Of a stretch of 64,000 bases of DNA, positions 10,251 to 20,828 are shown piece after piece. Location of the stretch: assembly GCA_965644315.1 (NCBI GenBank), contig CBFFRQ010000073.1:1-64000 (forward strand), read 5' to 3'. Under the pieces are notes generated by a model. It was not told the origin of the DNA. It saw nothing but the letters and a program-made list of their open reading frames with translations, and made no database searches. Both the position numbers and the translations under genes were made by a program. Position 1 is the first letter of the stretch; each line of letters starts with the position of its first letter. Origin of the DNA: Caecitellus pseudoparvulus. Taxonomy: Eukaryota; Bigyra: Bicosoecida.

Positions 10251-10433
10251 GCCTCGACGCCATGCGCCTTCAAACTGAGGCTGGTGGGCTGCGCCGAAAC
10301 GCGAGGGAAACGCACGGCCACACAGAGCGCAGAAAGACGGAGCATTCCAAGAAGGACCTGTCCCACTGCGGCAGTGCAGGGTTTAAAACGTTGCATTCGC
10401 CCCGGCTGCACGGGGTCTTGTGGCCAAAGGATC

Positions 10434-12238
10434 TCACTGCGACTCGGCAGCCAACGCCTTCAGCTGCTTGTGCGTGTACACGCTGCTTGTGTGCCCGTCG
10501 CTCCACTTGACAGCGAACGCGTAGTTGCCCAGGGGGCGAATGAGAGTCGGCTGCACATCCTCCGGGACGTGCTGGGGCTGCAGCAGCGGCGCACCTGTCA
10601 TCTCATCCACGCAGCCGGCACACTGGCAGGCCAGGCGCAGGTGGCGCGCAGGCAGGGTCCAGGATGCCGCACCCTTCGTCCCCACCTCCTTCAGCGCGAC
10701 ACTGCTGGACCCGGCAGTGTGGGTGAGGAAGTACTGGGCGTTGTCTGTGCCTGCGCCTACTCCCAGTGCGTGCCGGACGCTGTGCACGGTGACAGACTGG
10801 GCCAGGTGTCGATAGGCAGCTGCAACGCGCCCGGCAGGCTCTTGCACCACCATGGGCACTCGATCCGTCGCAGAGGCCGCCAGGGCCGGGTCAATGGGCA
10901 GAGCGTGCAGGGCGGGGATGCCTGCCGTGGCGGCCAGGCTGCCTGGCGGCGGAGTGTGGGCTGCTGCGTCGTACGGCGCAGCGGCGTTGGGCGGCAAGTG
11001 CACTGCCGCTCCCGGCCCCCGCCCAAAAGGGAAGTACACGCGCCCCTCGTCCCCCTCGAACCACGCAAAGTTCTCGACCAGCGCAGAACACGGCACTGAC
11101 AGCGCCTTGAACATGTCCACGCCCTTGATGACGTCAGCCGTCGCCAGGCTGTGTGGCGTTGTGACTACCACAGCTGACGAGAAGGGCAGTTGCTGCCCCA
11201 GGCTGATGTGCACGTCGCCCGTGCCAGGCGGCATGTCCACCACCAAGACGTCCAGCTCGCCCCATCGAGTGCTGCGGAGCAGGGTGTTGATGGCAGCAGA
11301 CACCATGGGCCCGCGCATCACGGCGCCCATGCGCTGCCCTGCTGCGTTTCGCGGCGCCACCCAGCCATACGACATGCACGTCATGCCGTGCGCCGTCACG
11401 GCGTTGTGGCTGCCGTCTGCGCCCTGCAGCACTCGGTCGTCATCGGGAGTCACCAAGTGCGGCAGGCTGGGCCCATGAACATCTGCATCCAGCAACCCCA
11501 CCTTCAAACCTGCTGCCGCCAGCGTCGCAGCGAGGTTCACAGCCACAGTGCTCTTCCCAACGCCGCCCTTGCCGCTGTGCAGGCGCGTTGCAGCGCTTGT
11601 GTGGGCAGTGCAGCGGCAGCTGCGGCGGTGTCGCTGGGGCGTACCTGGTCACAGCCACGGCTTGGCGGATGCGGGTGAGGTGTGGCGCAGACTGCACCTT
11701 GGCCAGGGGCAGGAGGCGAGGTGCCGCGGGCGCCACGGTGAAGTCCAGCGGCACCTCCACGCCAGCCTTGCGCATGCCTGCTGCACACGCGCCTTGAACA
11801 CGCGTTGCCAGCTGTGCACGGTGCGGCGCAGTTGTGTGGGGCGGGGCGCGGACGTGCCGTGCGCGCTTGGTGCCGTCGCACCTCGTCTGCTGCTGGCCAC
11901 AGTGGAGGGGGCGAAAACGTTGCTTTAACAGCCGAGGGTGTCAGTCGGGGTTTCTGCGAAGTGGGTGTGGGCACGGTGGTGGGGAGCCCTGCTTGTGCTC
12001 CGCCAGTGGTCCGCTGAGGCGTGCTCACAGACACCCAGCGAGTGGCGGAAATTGGTACGTCACCCAGCAGCGGTTCGTGGCACTCCTGCAGTTCCGAGTT
12101 CACAGCTGCCTCCAGAGCTGCCTGTGCCTTCAAACTAATGCATCGCATGTGGCCTGCGCTGTTCAGTGCCCACCTCCTCGCCATGGCTCGGCAAGGCCTG
12201 CCCAGCGCCAACCTAGCTTCGCGCAACAGCACCGCCAT
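10434..12238 (-). CDS. HCF101-like Mrp/NBP35 Fe-S cluster carrier P-loop ATPase
   Basis: Four exons fit: 12238-12029, 11953-11882, 11811-11645 and 11574-10434, totalling 529 residues. The N-terminus (MAVLLREARLALGRPCRAMA) looks like a mitochondrial presequence. A DUF59/MIP18-like domain follows (HEPLLGDVPIS, VKATFSPPPLWPAADE). Next is the ATPase with SGKGGVGKSTVAVNLA, LLDADVHGPSLPHL and VVDMPPGTGDVHISLGQQ. The end carries the HCF101-specific DUF971 domain (NYAFAVKWSDGHTSSVYTHK). HCF101 delivers 4Fe-4S clusters, in plastids of plants and in the cytosol of some other protists. The three-domain order defines HCF101 rather than IND1 or NBP35. Borders of the first three exons are the least certain. 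Confidence 0.8.
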
Positions 12239-12356
12239 GCCTGTGCGTCTCTGCGCCGCGCCACGCGGCAGGCACCCAATGCGCCCAAACACCAATTGAA
12301 GTGAAGAGTACCTTTCGCGCCTGACTGAAATGTGTCCCGGCCGCTCAGCCACTGCA

Positions 12357-14937
12357 TTACGCTGACCCCCTGTGAGCCTGCCGCGCCTCCCGTGTCGCCT
12401 CGTCGAACAGCTGCACGTGCAGCAGGCGCTCCAAATCCTGTGCCAGGCGCGGCACAGCACCGCCGTCGCCGTCGGCCACCGCGCTGATCTCCGGCAGGCA
12501 CGCCTCCAGGGCATCGAAGGCAGCCACGCACCGCTGCAGGCGGCCATCCACCGCCAGGTCCACCCCGATGCTGGCCGGCTTGGCGCCACGCAGCGTGTCC
12601 CGCAGCAGCGGCGCAAAGGACGACGCCAGCCACCGCAGCGTCTTCAGGGCCACCTTGACGTACTCTTGGAAGTGCCGAGTCAGCATGCCCCGCAGCAGGG
12701 GCACGAGGGCCGTGGCCGACGCCAGGGTGATACCGGCGGCGCCTGGCCGCACCTGCCCCAGGAAGTCCGCAGCCACGGCGTGATCTCCCAACTGCACGAT
12801 GTGTGCGATGGTGCCACTGACGTCCCCGCGGCTCCACATGTCCCCCATCACGCGCAGAGCCTGCAGGCGCTGCGTGAGCTGCTCCGCCAGTGCTGCGTGC
12901 TCCAGCCGCCCCCTGGGCGCCGCCCCAGCCTTGTCGTCGGTGGCGGAGGAGGCGGCAGTGCTGGGGCGGCGCGCAGAGGCGGGGCGTGAGTGCCCCGCCC
13001 GCAGCGCCTTCCGTGCGCGCTCCTGGCCGGATAGCTTGCCTACCGCCGTGGCACCCACCTTGCCGCCGAGGGACGCCACCACCATAGTGGCCCCCAGGCT
13101 GGACTGGGGCGCCTGTGGCAGGAAGGTGGCGAAGTCCAGGCCGATGGGCTTGTCTCCCCGCTGCACAGGCACCAACTGCTTGCCGGCCAGGCGGCCCTGC
13201 AGCAGCCCCTCCAGGCGGCTGGCCGCCCCTGGGTGGCTGGGCAACGCCGGACCTCGATACACCTGCCAACGGCTCTCCCCGCCCTCCTCCTCCTCCTCCT
13301 CCTCCTCGTCTTCCTCCTCTTCCTCCTCGTCTTCTTCCTCCTCGTCCTCGGTGTCAGGCTCCCCTGCAGCCTCGCCATCCCACCCGGAGCTGTGTCCGCC
13401 GCCAGAGCCAGTGGAGGCGGCATCCGCCTCATCCGGGGGGGCGGCATCCTCCCCACTGCCCTCCTTCCCCTCCGAATCCGAGTCACTCTTGCCGCCAGAG
13501 GCGTGTGCAGCGACCCCCAGCCGTCCTGCAGCGGCCGCCGCCGCCGCACTGGCTGCTGCCGCCTGAGCGCGCACCACAGCTGCAGACACCGCAGCCATGC
13601 CGCTGGCCGGAGCGTCCACAGGGGGTGAGGGCGCGGCCTGGGGGACACTCGCCGCCTGTGCTGCGCTGAGGACGGGCGTGCTCTTGCTGGGGTGGGCTTC
13701 TGTGGCAGGCGTGGCGGGGGCGGATCGGCCCGCCGTGTACGGCGCCAAGCTGTGCACATCCAACGCCGCTACCACGGCGTGCTGGCCCTGGGGCGCTGCC
13801 ATGACGGCCGTGTGGCGCTTGTAGGTGGCGCCCGTGGCCGCTTCCACCGCCCGCCGCCGACCCGCCCAAACATCTGTGGGGGCGCCCCATCCCCCCGTCA
13901 CCGTGTCCAGGGGGCTCAGGCGGTGGTCGGGCTGGGCAGAGGGCGACAGGGCCCATGTGCGCGCCACTCCGGCGCCCACGGTGAGGAGGTGCTCGCCCTT
14001 GCCGAGGAAGCGCGGGTGGGCGCCGGCACCGCAGTTTGCGCCAGTTGCCAGGGTGGACTGGTTGTCCAAGCCGAGCACGGCCAGGTCGCCTGACACGCTG
14101 GTGGCGGCAAGGTAGAAGTCTGTCGGGTGGAAAGCTGTGGACACGACAGGGGCGGTGAAGGCCTCCCACTGCAGCAGGCGCTGGCCCTTGGTGAGGTCCC
14201 ACCACGACACGCAGCCGTCCCCCGCCCCCACCATGAGCCAGCGCCCATCAGGCGAGAAGGCCGTACTGGTGACGCCTTCCTTGTGGTCCGCGTACGAGAT
14301 GAAGTTGGCCTTGGTGCGCAGGTCCCACATCTGCACTTCCCCCGTGCTGCTGGCGGTGCTGATGTAGTTGGCGTTGGTGGGGTGCCACTGCACATTGACC
14401 ACGGCTCCCTCCCGGCAGCGCAGGACTCGTGCTGCAGCGCCTTTGCCCAGGTCAAAGACGCGCGCAGACCCAGCAGCTGCGCCACACAGCAAGAATGCCT
14501 CCTTCCTGTCGAATGCCAAGGATGTAATGGAGTCCTTGTGCCCTTCCAAGGCCTGTGCGTTGAAACAAAGAGGCACAGGCGGACGTTGGGAAGGCTGCCT
14601 GGCGTTTCACCCTGCGAAACGCCGGCACACTCACAAGCAAGGCTGCAGGGCGCCCCACACGCCAGAGATTCACCACTCCGTCGTGTCCCCCAGTCGCAAA
14701 CACTTGTGCCTGTTTAGGAACCAAGGCCTCGTGAGTGTCACGCCTTCACGCAGCGTCTGCTCGTCGCTGGTCTCACCTTGGACGAGTGGCCCAACGCCAA
14801 GCACGCCACTCCACTGTCATGTGCAGAGAAGTCATCTGCGTGTAAATCACAAGTGGAGAGCACTGGTCAGGACATGTGCAGTGTGGGAACACTGCGCCAA
14901 ACTCACGAATCACAGAGTGCACTCCAGAAGCCGCCAT
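12357..14937 (-). CDS. KATNB1: Katanin p80 regulatory subunit (WD40 + con80)
   Basis: Four exons: 14937-14907, 14835-14777, 14709-14635 and 14552-12357, 786 residues. The two tiny first exons restore the standard start (HDFSAHDSGVACLALGHSSK) and lead into VFATGGHDGVVNLW. Six WD40 repeats follow, for example VQMWDLRTKANFISYADHKE and GRWLMVGAGDGCVSWWDLT. The linker contains a run of Glu/Asp at 13272-13360 and DKPIGLDFATFLP, the equivalent of the human KPIGL motif. The con80 domain ends the protein (LRVMGDMWSRGDVSGTIAHI). p80 targets the p60 severing ATPase to microtubules, centrosomes and axonemes. Confident call. Confidence 0.93.
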
Positions 14938-15280
14938 GACTTGTCAAGCGGTCCAGGCGCAACGTCCCACAAGCCAACTCGGACAGCTTCCAAGCTGGCG
15001 AGTCTACGCCAAAGGTTTAGCCCCCATATGCTGTAAAATGTAGTACCCGAACGCGGTACTTTGTTTGTTTTGCCATAACTCTCTGTTTGTGCGCGGAAAG
15101 GCTGTTCTCTTGTGGCACAAGAAATGACGCGACTGGGCGAGCAGAGAGAACAGTATCCATCGACTCAATGCATTTGTAAATGGGCCCCTACCACAAACAA
15201 GTAGATCATGCATTTTACACATACCACCGTCACATACTGCTACACCCCACGCTGCACTCAGGGTCGCCTCACTTGCGTGG
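14938..15280. other. Intergenic, katanin promoter and lipase 3' flank
   Basis: No gene seen. The part from about 15015 to 15235 is clearly more AT-rich than the surrounding DNA, as expected for transcript ends and a promoter. Confidence 0.4.
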
Positions 15281-17170
15281 TCAGGCTGCGTACTTCCAGC
15301 CGCTCACGGCAGGCAAGGCATCACTCACGAACCCCGCCACAGCGTGGTCCTCGGCGTCCACACCGCTCTCGGAGCTGCTACGCCGGGGGCGACCCCGCCG
15401 CCGCCCGTCATCCCCGCTGCCCACCCTTGGCGTGTCCGAGTCTGACGAGCCGCTCGTGTCGCTCAGAGGTGGCTTAGGCAGAGGCGCACCAGCAAACGTC
15501 TCCACCATGTCTTGCACGTACCCCGTCACGTCAGCCAGGGACGCAGAGGTGTGCACCCTGCTGCGGCCAGGTGTGCCAGGCTCCTGCTCGCAGGTGCCAG
15601 CCTCAGCTGGCACTAGCACACCCTGCCCAGCCAGCTCTTGGGCATACTGCCGCACAGCAGCCACAAGACGGCGAGGAGTTCGCTTGAGCTTGGGCACGTG
15701 GGCGCCAAAGCGGGTCTGCATGGCAGTGGGGTCCGCAGCAGAGGCGGCGCCCGGCGCGTGGCTGTGCAGGAAAGCCAGCAATGACTCGAACGCACGGGCA
15801 GGGCTGGCAGCGCCGCGTGCCCACTTGAAATCCAAGTGGCTGTAGTTCGGCTCAAAGAAGACGTAAGCTGAGGGTGGGAGCAGCTTGAGGGTGCGCACAG
15901 TGTCCACAACAGTGTCCCGGCCACCCAGAAACACGGCGGTGGGCACAGTCAAGTGCGAAACGTCGTAGCGAGGGGAAACGCCGCGCGTGCCGGGGTCAGT
16001 GTACATCTGGAACTGGCGCGCTCGGATGATTTGAAACCAGTGCACGACAGCCTTGACAGAGCAGTAGGAGTAGATGTGGGCGAAGGACACGAGGCGGTCT
16101 GTGTACGTCATGTTGCGGGACATGTCCCAGCCGAAGAGAAACACGAGGGACTGGTTGATGAGCCACATGAAGCGGCGCGGCGACAGCATGCGCCGCCACG
16201 TCTCCGACATGGACAACATCACACCCCGCCCAAAGAGCAAGTACAGGAAGTTCTCGTCACTCTCCACGAGGCTGGACAGGGCGGACGCGGCGAGACCCCG
16301 CACACCCACTGCCGCTGCCAGCGCACCGAACGCCACGACCCGGTCAGCCAAGGACGGGTCTGCTGCCAGGGCCGCGAACATCTGTGCAGTGCCCTGGGAG
16401 AAGCCCACGTATGCCAGCTTAGGCTGCTGTGTGACGTGCAGGATGCCAGCCACCATGGCCGGCACGTCGAAGCGGGCCATGTCGTCCAGCGAGAAGTTCC
16501 AGTACTCGGCGCTGTCGGGGGCGTGGTGCAGATGCTTGCACGAGTACTTGTTGCCACGGTTGTTGCCGATGAACACGTCGAAGCCCGCTGCGAGGGCGTG
16601 GCAGGGGCAGGGGTTGCGAGGCCAGCTTGCAACGGCTGGTCGCGGGGCGTCTCCTCACCTTCCACCAACAGGACAGGCAGACTGCGGCTGCCTGTCGTCA
16701 GCCATGCTTCACTGTCCTGCATGAGGCCATGTTGCAGCAGGAGGGGGGTGCGTGCAGCGCCCTGGGCTGGGCCTGCTCGAGGCAGCACGCGGTGCAGCAC
16801 CAGCACAAAGCCGTCGTCCGTCGTGACCAGGTGCTCCTCGCACTGCAGGCCCAGGTGCCGCACGAGGGCTGGGGTGTCCATCGTGTGCACGGAGGCACCA
16901 CCCTCCTCGTCCATACCCAGATGCAGGGAGAAGTTCTCCCGGATCTTCTTCACTCGCATGAAGGTCCAATCTGAACGGGGCGCACCGCTGCGGTAATTGG
17001 CTTACTCAGCACGGGCGTGCCACCTGGCCGCACGCACCGAGCAGGCCCCTGAAGGGGAACCAGGTATACGTGAAGAAAACAGCAGTCTGCACTGCGTACA
17101 TAAGGCTTGCTGCAAGAACCAGCGACAGGAGCCGGACATAGTCCAGCGCGCCCAATGCCTGCAGAGCCAT
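15281..17170 (-). CDS. Acid-lipase family alpha/beta hydrolase with N-terminal membrane anchor
   Basis: Three exons: 17170-17038, 16970-16659 and 16587-15281, 583 residues. Residues ~10-36 (VRLLSLVLAASLMYAVQTAV) form a signal anchor. Then come HLGLQCEEHLVTTDDGFVL and the oxyanion region TPLLLQHGLMQDSEAW, and VFIGNNRGNKYS typical of gastric/lysosomal acid lipases and yeast Yeh1/Tgl1 steryl-ester hydrolases. The triad is visible: Ser212 in GFSQG, Asp373 in GGRDTVVD and His399 in YSHLDF. The C-terminal ~120 residues are Ser/Arg-rich and not part of the fold. Probable substrate is triacylglycerol or steryl ester at the ER or lipid droplet, inferred from the family. Confidence 0.88.
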
Positions 17171-17781
17171 CGCGAGCAGTCTTGACAGCAGAACCAAGCG
17201 AAGCGAGGCTCTTGCCTGGCATCTCCGAGGCGTGCAACGTTGGAGACAACAAAGTTCTTCCCATTTTTATCTTGCCCCGCTTGATTTGGGCTAAGCATTT
17301 GACTGGGCGCTGGCATCGGGGTGCCCGTGGGTTTGCCCATCGCCAAGGGCCGGCACTGGTCCCTGAAGCCTCTGGCACCACCGGCCTGCAGCGGTGCCTT
17401 GCAAAGCACTGCCCGCGATACTTGCAAACCACCCATCTCTCTCCACCGGCCCTGTACCTGCGACAGTTCGCGCTGCCGCACGTCCAGGGGAGCCGCCAAT
17501 CACGCGCTAGCTTGGCCGAAACGAGGTGCCCGTCTTGCACACCGAGCGTCCCTGCGCTCGAGCAGTGCAGCGCCGTGACAGGTCTTGGCAGCGCGTAGCC
17601 TGGAGGCAGAGCACCTTACCTGCCCTTACTCAGCGCCTCCCTGCACTGGACGCCCTCTTGGAGCCCCCTTCCAGCGAGCCGGCCGCTGACGTGTGGAGCA
17701 AGAGGTGCCGCAAGCGACGAGCCGAGTGTACGGTGGCCAAACGTCGGTGAAACGACGAACTCGAAGCTCCCCTCGGCAAGA
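17171..17781. other. Divergent promoter region, lipase / histidine kinase
   Basis: 611 nt between two divergent genes. Open frames on both strands lack recognisable domains and resemble chance frames in GC-rich DNA. I see no RNA gene or repeat. Confidence 0.4.
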
Positions 17782-20691
17782 ATGGCAGCAGCAGTAGAGT
17801 CTAAAGCGATTAAAGTCCTGGCAGCCCCGGCTGCCACCACCCCGCGCACCCAGAGCGTAGGCTGCTGCCAGAGGGTCAGCGGCTACCCGCTCACGTGGGT
17901 GACGGGTCTTGCCGTGCTCGCGGGCTCTCTGGCGGCCTACATGAGCGCTTTCGCTGGGCAATCGGAGGGGGGCAGCGGTGACGCCGACCTTGGAAGCATT
18001 GACACCATTTCCCACGAGGTGACGCAGGCGGTGGCGCTCATTTCAATCATGTTGTCCGTGGCCATCCTCATGCTGGCGCTCCTGCTGCTGCGGAAGACCC
18101 TCCTCCGCATGTGCTCCGGCAGCCAAGCCGGGCGAGGGGCGTGCTGCTCGCGACTCATGGCACCCCGGTCGGGCGTCTTTGCGTGGTTGCGGGGCGAGTT
18201 GCAGGGCACTCCTGATTCCAGCCTGCTGGCTGAGCTTTTAGGCCTTTTCTGGCTGCTGATGGGCGTGCACAGCATGATCTGCGGAGTGCTGCTGGCGCTC
18301 CCCAGCAGCCGGCCCACGGCCCTCACCTCCTTCATGGCTTGGCGGTTCATCTTTGGCTCCAATGCGAACTCCTTGATGTACCCGCTTGGGATGGTCTTCC
18401 TGCACTATGCAGATGCTGCTGCCATCGACATATACGGCACGAGTTCCACAACCCGCGTCAGGCGGTGGCTTTCCTCTTCGTTGCAGGCGTGCATGACGCC
18501 GACGGCAGCCGAGGGAGTGATAGATGCCATCACTCACTGGGGTGTTGTCTTGTTGAACTGGTTCCTCAGCAAGATCGCCGGCGTCTATGGCCCGCCGTGC
18601 ACGTCAGGTTTGCTGGATGATGCATCGCTTGGTTGCCGCGTTGCACCGCTCTTGTTCTGGCTCACAATCGTCGGCGGCAGCTTGCAGGCACTCCTGCGAG
18701 TGCTCACTCTGCGCAGCACCATTCTGAATACCGCACTTTCCCGCGTGGGGCCCACCCTCGTGGCGGGCATCCTCCTCCCGGCAGTTATTTTGGGGCCGTT
18801 CTTGCCACCCCACGTCTGGACAGTTCCTCAGAACTGGACCATCGGCATCTTCTCAGGGCTCATCGTGCCGGCCATCATCTACGTTTCCTCCCTCTTCCAA
18901 GACTTGTCCAAGGTGGGCAGCTTGACGCGCTTTCTGCGGTACATGTCGCACGAAGTGAGGGTTCCGGCCAACGCCGCAGTGCTGGCTGTGGACGAGATTT
19001 TGGGCGAGCTGCAGGGCAGCCGCGCCGCGTCTCCCAGCGGACCAAGCAGTCTTGCTGCAGCGAATTTGGCCACCACCCCCGTCAGCGAGCCGCGAGTGGA
19101 GCGATCGGAGAGCAAGGGGCACCGCGCTGGTCACGGGTTGCGTTCCTTGCCTGGCAGTGACAGCATGGAGCTTCCCCGCGCAGGCAGCCTCGCATCTACA
19201 CCCGGAATGGCAGGTGAGGGAGGAACCCACAGCATTGCCAGCGACGGGTCTGCAGGCGAAGCCAAGGTGTATGAGCCGCCCGTCGAGTCCCCAGGGCACC
19301 GTGGTGCCTGGCGCCAGTCCAAGCCACTGATTCTCCCCCCCATCCGCACCACCCCCCCACCAGCTTCTCTCTTGGCGAGTGATAAGACAGCTGCACTGGA
19401 GGACGCCTTGCTGGGCCCTGCAGTGGATGCCCGCTCCGCTCTCATGCATATGAAGGGGCTGCTGGATCGGACGCTGGACTTGGCCAAGCTTGAGGCAGGG
19501 CTGGCAGGGCTGGACATGATGCGTTTCAACTTCACGGAGCTGTGCACGTCAATAGGTTCTGCCCTGGCTCCTGCATTCCGCTTGTCTGGTGTGAGCCTGG
19601 ACTGGCGCCTGCAGGGCACCGGGCAGGGCGACGTGTGGCTGGAGGCGGATGCGCTCCGCCTGCAGCAGGCCCTCACGAACATCCTGCAAAACGGCGCAAA
19701 GTACGCTGGGCGGGGCAACCGCGTCACCGTGACGGGTTTTCTGGTGGACAGACGCGCAGCGGTGCAGGCGTCGCCCAGTGCTGGCGGGGTGGCAGTGGAC
19801 GTGGACGACTCGACTGGCGCAGGCCTCCCGGGGGCCGGCAGCGCGAAGGCGAGTGGGTGTTCCTGGATGCCGACACCCTGCCACTCATGCTGCATCTGTG
19901 GGCAGGGTGTGGATGAGGCATTAGCTACAGGGCAGCAGGCAAAGCTTGTTCTGCGCATCGTGGACACCGGCCGGGGCATGACGCCCCAGGAGCAGGCCAG
20001 CATCTTCACGCCCTTCTCCCGCCTGCACACGGCAGAGGAGGGCACGGGACTGGGCCTGAACATTGCCAAGAAAGCCATGCAGGCTCACGGCGGTGACGTG
20101 CTCGTCTGGAGTGCGGGGCGGGGACGCGGCACGACATTCACTGTCTCGGCCGTGGTGGGCTTGGCGCACCCTGTCCAGGCGGGGGAGGAAGCCGCTGCAG
20201 ATGCGAACCCTCTTGCACGCTCTGACAGCACATCTGACGTGGGGGGCGGTGCCGGCCCTGCTGCACCGCCTGGCTTGGGCTTGCATGTGCTGGTGGTGGA
20301 CGATGACACAGCCACTCGGCGCATCGTGTCGCGCCTGGTGCGCCGGCTCCCAGGTGTGGCCACAGTGGCATGTGCCAGCGATGGGCGGGAGGCAGTGTCG
20401 GCCGTGCTGGGGGATGACGCGGGGCCCATGCCGCACCTCATCACGCTGGACAACTCCATGCCACGCCTGACGGGGGAGGAGGCTGCGCTGGAGCTGCGCG
20501 CGGGGGGCTTCCAAGGTCTCATTGTGGGCATGACTGGCAACGCCCTGGCGTGCGACCTTGCGTCCTTCCGGGACGCTGGCGCTGATGAAGTTGTCGTGAA
20601 GCCTGTGCGCCGAGTGGACCTCGTGCGTGCTGTGGAGCAGGCGCTGCAGCGCAAGGGGGGCGCACCCCCCCCCGAACTGTCACCAGTGTAG
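17782..20691 (+). CDS. Membrane hybrid histidine kinase with receiver domain
   Basis: One exon, 969 residues. The N-terminal ~370 residues hold about six to eight membrane segments (LTWVTGLAVLAGSLAAYMS, LLGLFWLLMGVHSMICGVLL, SGLIVPAIIYVSSLF) and no known sensor domain. The H box is FLRYMSHEVRVPAN with His390. An insert of ~130 Ser/Pro-rich residues separates it from the second dimerisation helix (LLDRTLDLAKLEAGLAGLD). The ATPase domain shows LTNILQNGAKYA, VDTGRGMTPQEQASIFTPFS and GTGLGLNIAKKAM. The receiver has VLVVDDDTATRR, the phospho-acceptor Asp890 in LITLDNSMPRLTG and Lys in VVVKPVRR. It should autophosphorylate and pass phosphate to its own receiver, then to an HPt protein not seen here. 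The ligand is unknown. Confidence 0.92.
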   Translation: MAAAVESKAIKVLAAPAATTPRTQSVGCCQRVSGYPLTWVTGLAVLAGSLAAYMSAFAGQSEGGSGDADLGSIDTISHEVTQAVALISIMLSVAILMLALLLLRKTLLRMCSGSQAGRGACCSRLMAPRSGVFAWLRGELQGTPDSSLLAELLGLFWLLMGVHSMICGVLLALPSSRPTALTSFMAWRFIFGSNANSLMYPLGMVFLHYADAAAIDIYGTSSTTRVRRWLSSSLQACMTPTAAEGVIDAITHWGVVLLNWFLSKIAGVYGPPCTSGLLDDASLGCRVAPLLFWLTIVGGSLQALLRVLTLRSTILNTALSRVGPTLVAGILLPAVILGPFLPPHVWTVPQNWTIGIFSGLIVPAIIYVSSLFQDLSKVGSLTRFLRYMSHEVRVPANAAVLAVDEILGELQGSRAASPSGPSSLAAANLATTPVSEPRVERSESKGHRAGHGLRSLPGSDSMELPRAGSLASTPGMAGEGGTHSIASDGSAGEAKVYEPPVESPGHRGAWRQSKPLILPPIRTTPPPASLLASDKTAALEDALLGPAVDARSALMHMKGLLDRTLDLAKLEAGLAGLDMMRFNFTELCTSIGSALAPAFRLSGVSLDWRLQGTGQGDVWLEADALRLQQALTNILQNGAKYAGRGNRVTVTGFLVDRRAAVQASPSAGGVAVDVDDSTGAGLPGAGSAKASGCSWMPTPCHSCCICGQGVDEALATGQQAKLVLRIVDTGRGMTPQEQASIFTPFSRLHTAEEGTGLGLNIAKKAMQAHGGDVLVWSAGRGRGTTFTVSAVVGLAHPVQAGEEAAADANPLARSDSTSDVGGGAGPAAPPGLGLHVLVVDDDTATRRIVSRLVRRLPGVATVACASDGREAVSAVLGDDAGPMPHLITLDNSMPRLTGEEAALELRAGGFQGLIVGMTGNALACDLASFRDAGADEVVVKPVRRVDLVRAVEQALQRKGGAPPPELSPV

Positions 20692-20828
20692 AGCCTGGGT
20701 GCTTGCGCCCCGCCCGCAAATGCAGTACGCTTCTGTGGTGCCGTTTTCCCACGCGGAAGGCTCCTACTGGCGCTGTAGAAGCCGCCCGCCTGCGCTTGAG
20801 CACACCGGCCCTGGCAATTACCGCAGGC

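Noticed and set aside
12163-13269. 368-codon minus-strand frame overlapping katanin
   Set aside because: It is another frame of the katanin con80 and linker coding region. The katanin frame carries conserved motifs; this one is Gly/Arg/Ala-rich without any.
17107-17598. Small plus-strand gene in the lipase / histidine kinase spacer
   Set aside because: 163 codons without domain or plausible splice structure; it overlaps the first exon of the lipase on the other strand.
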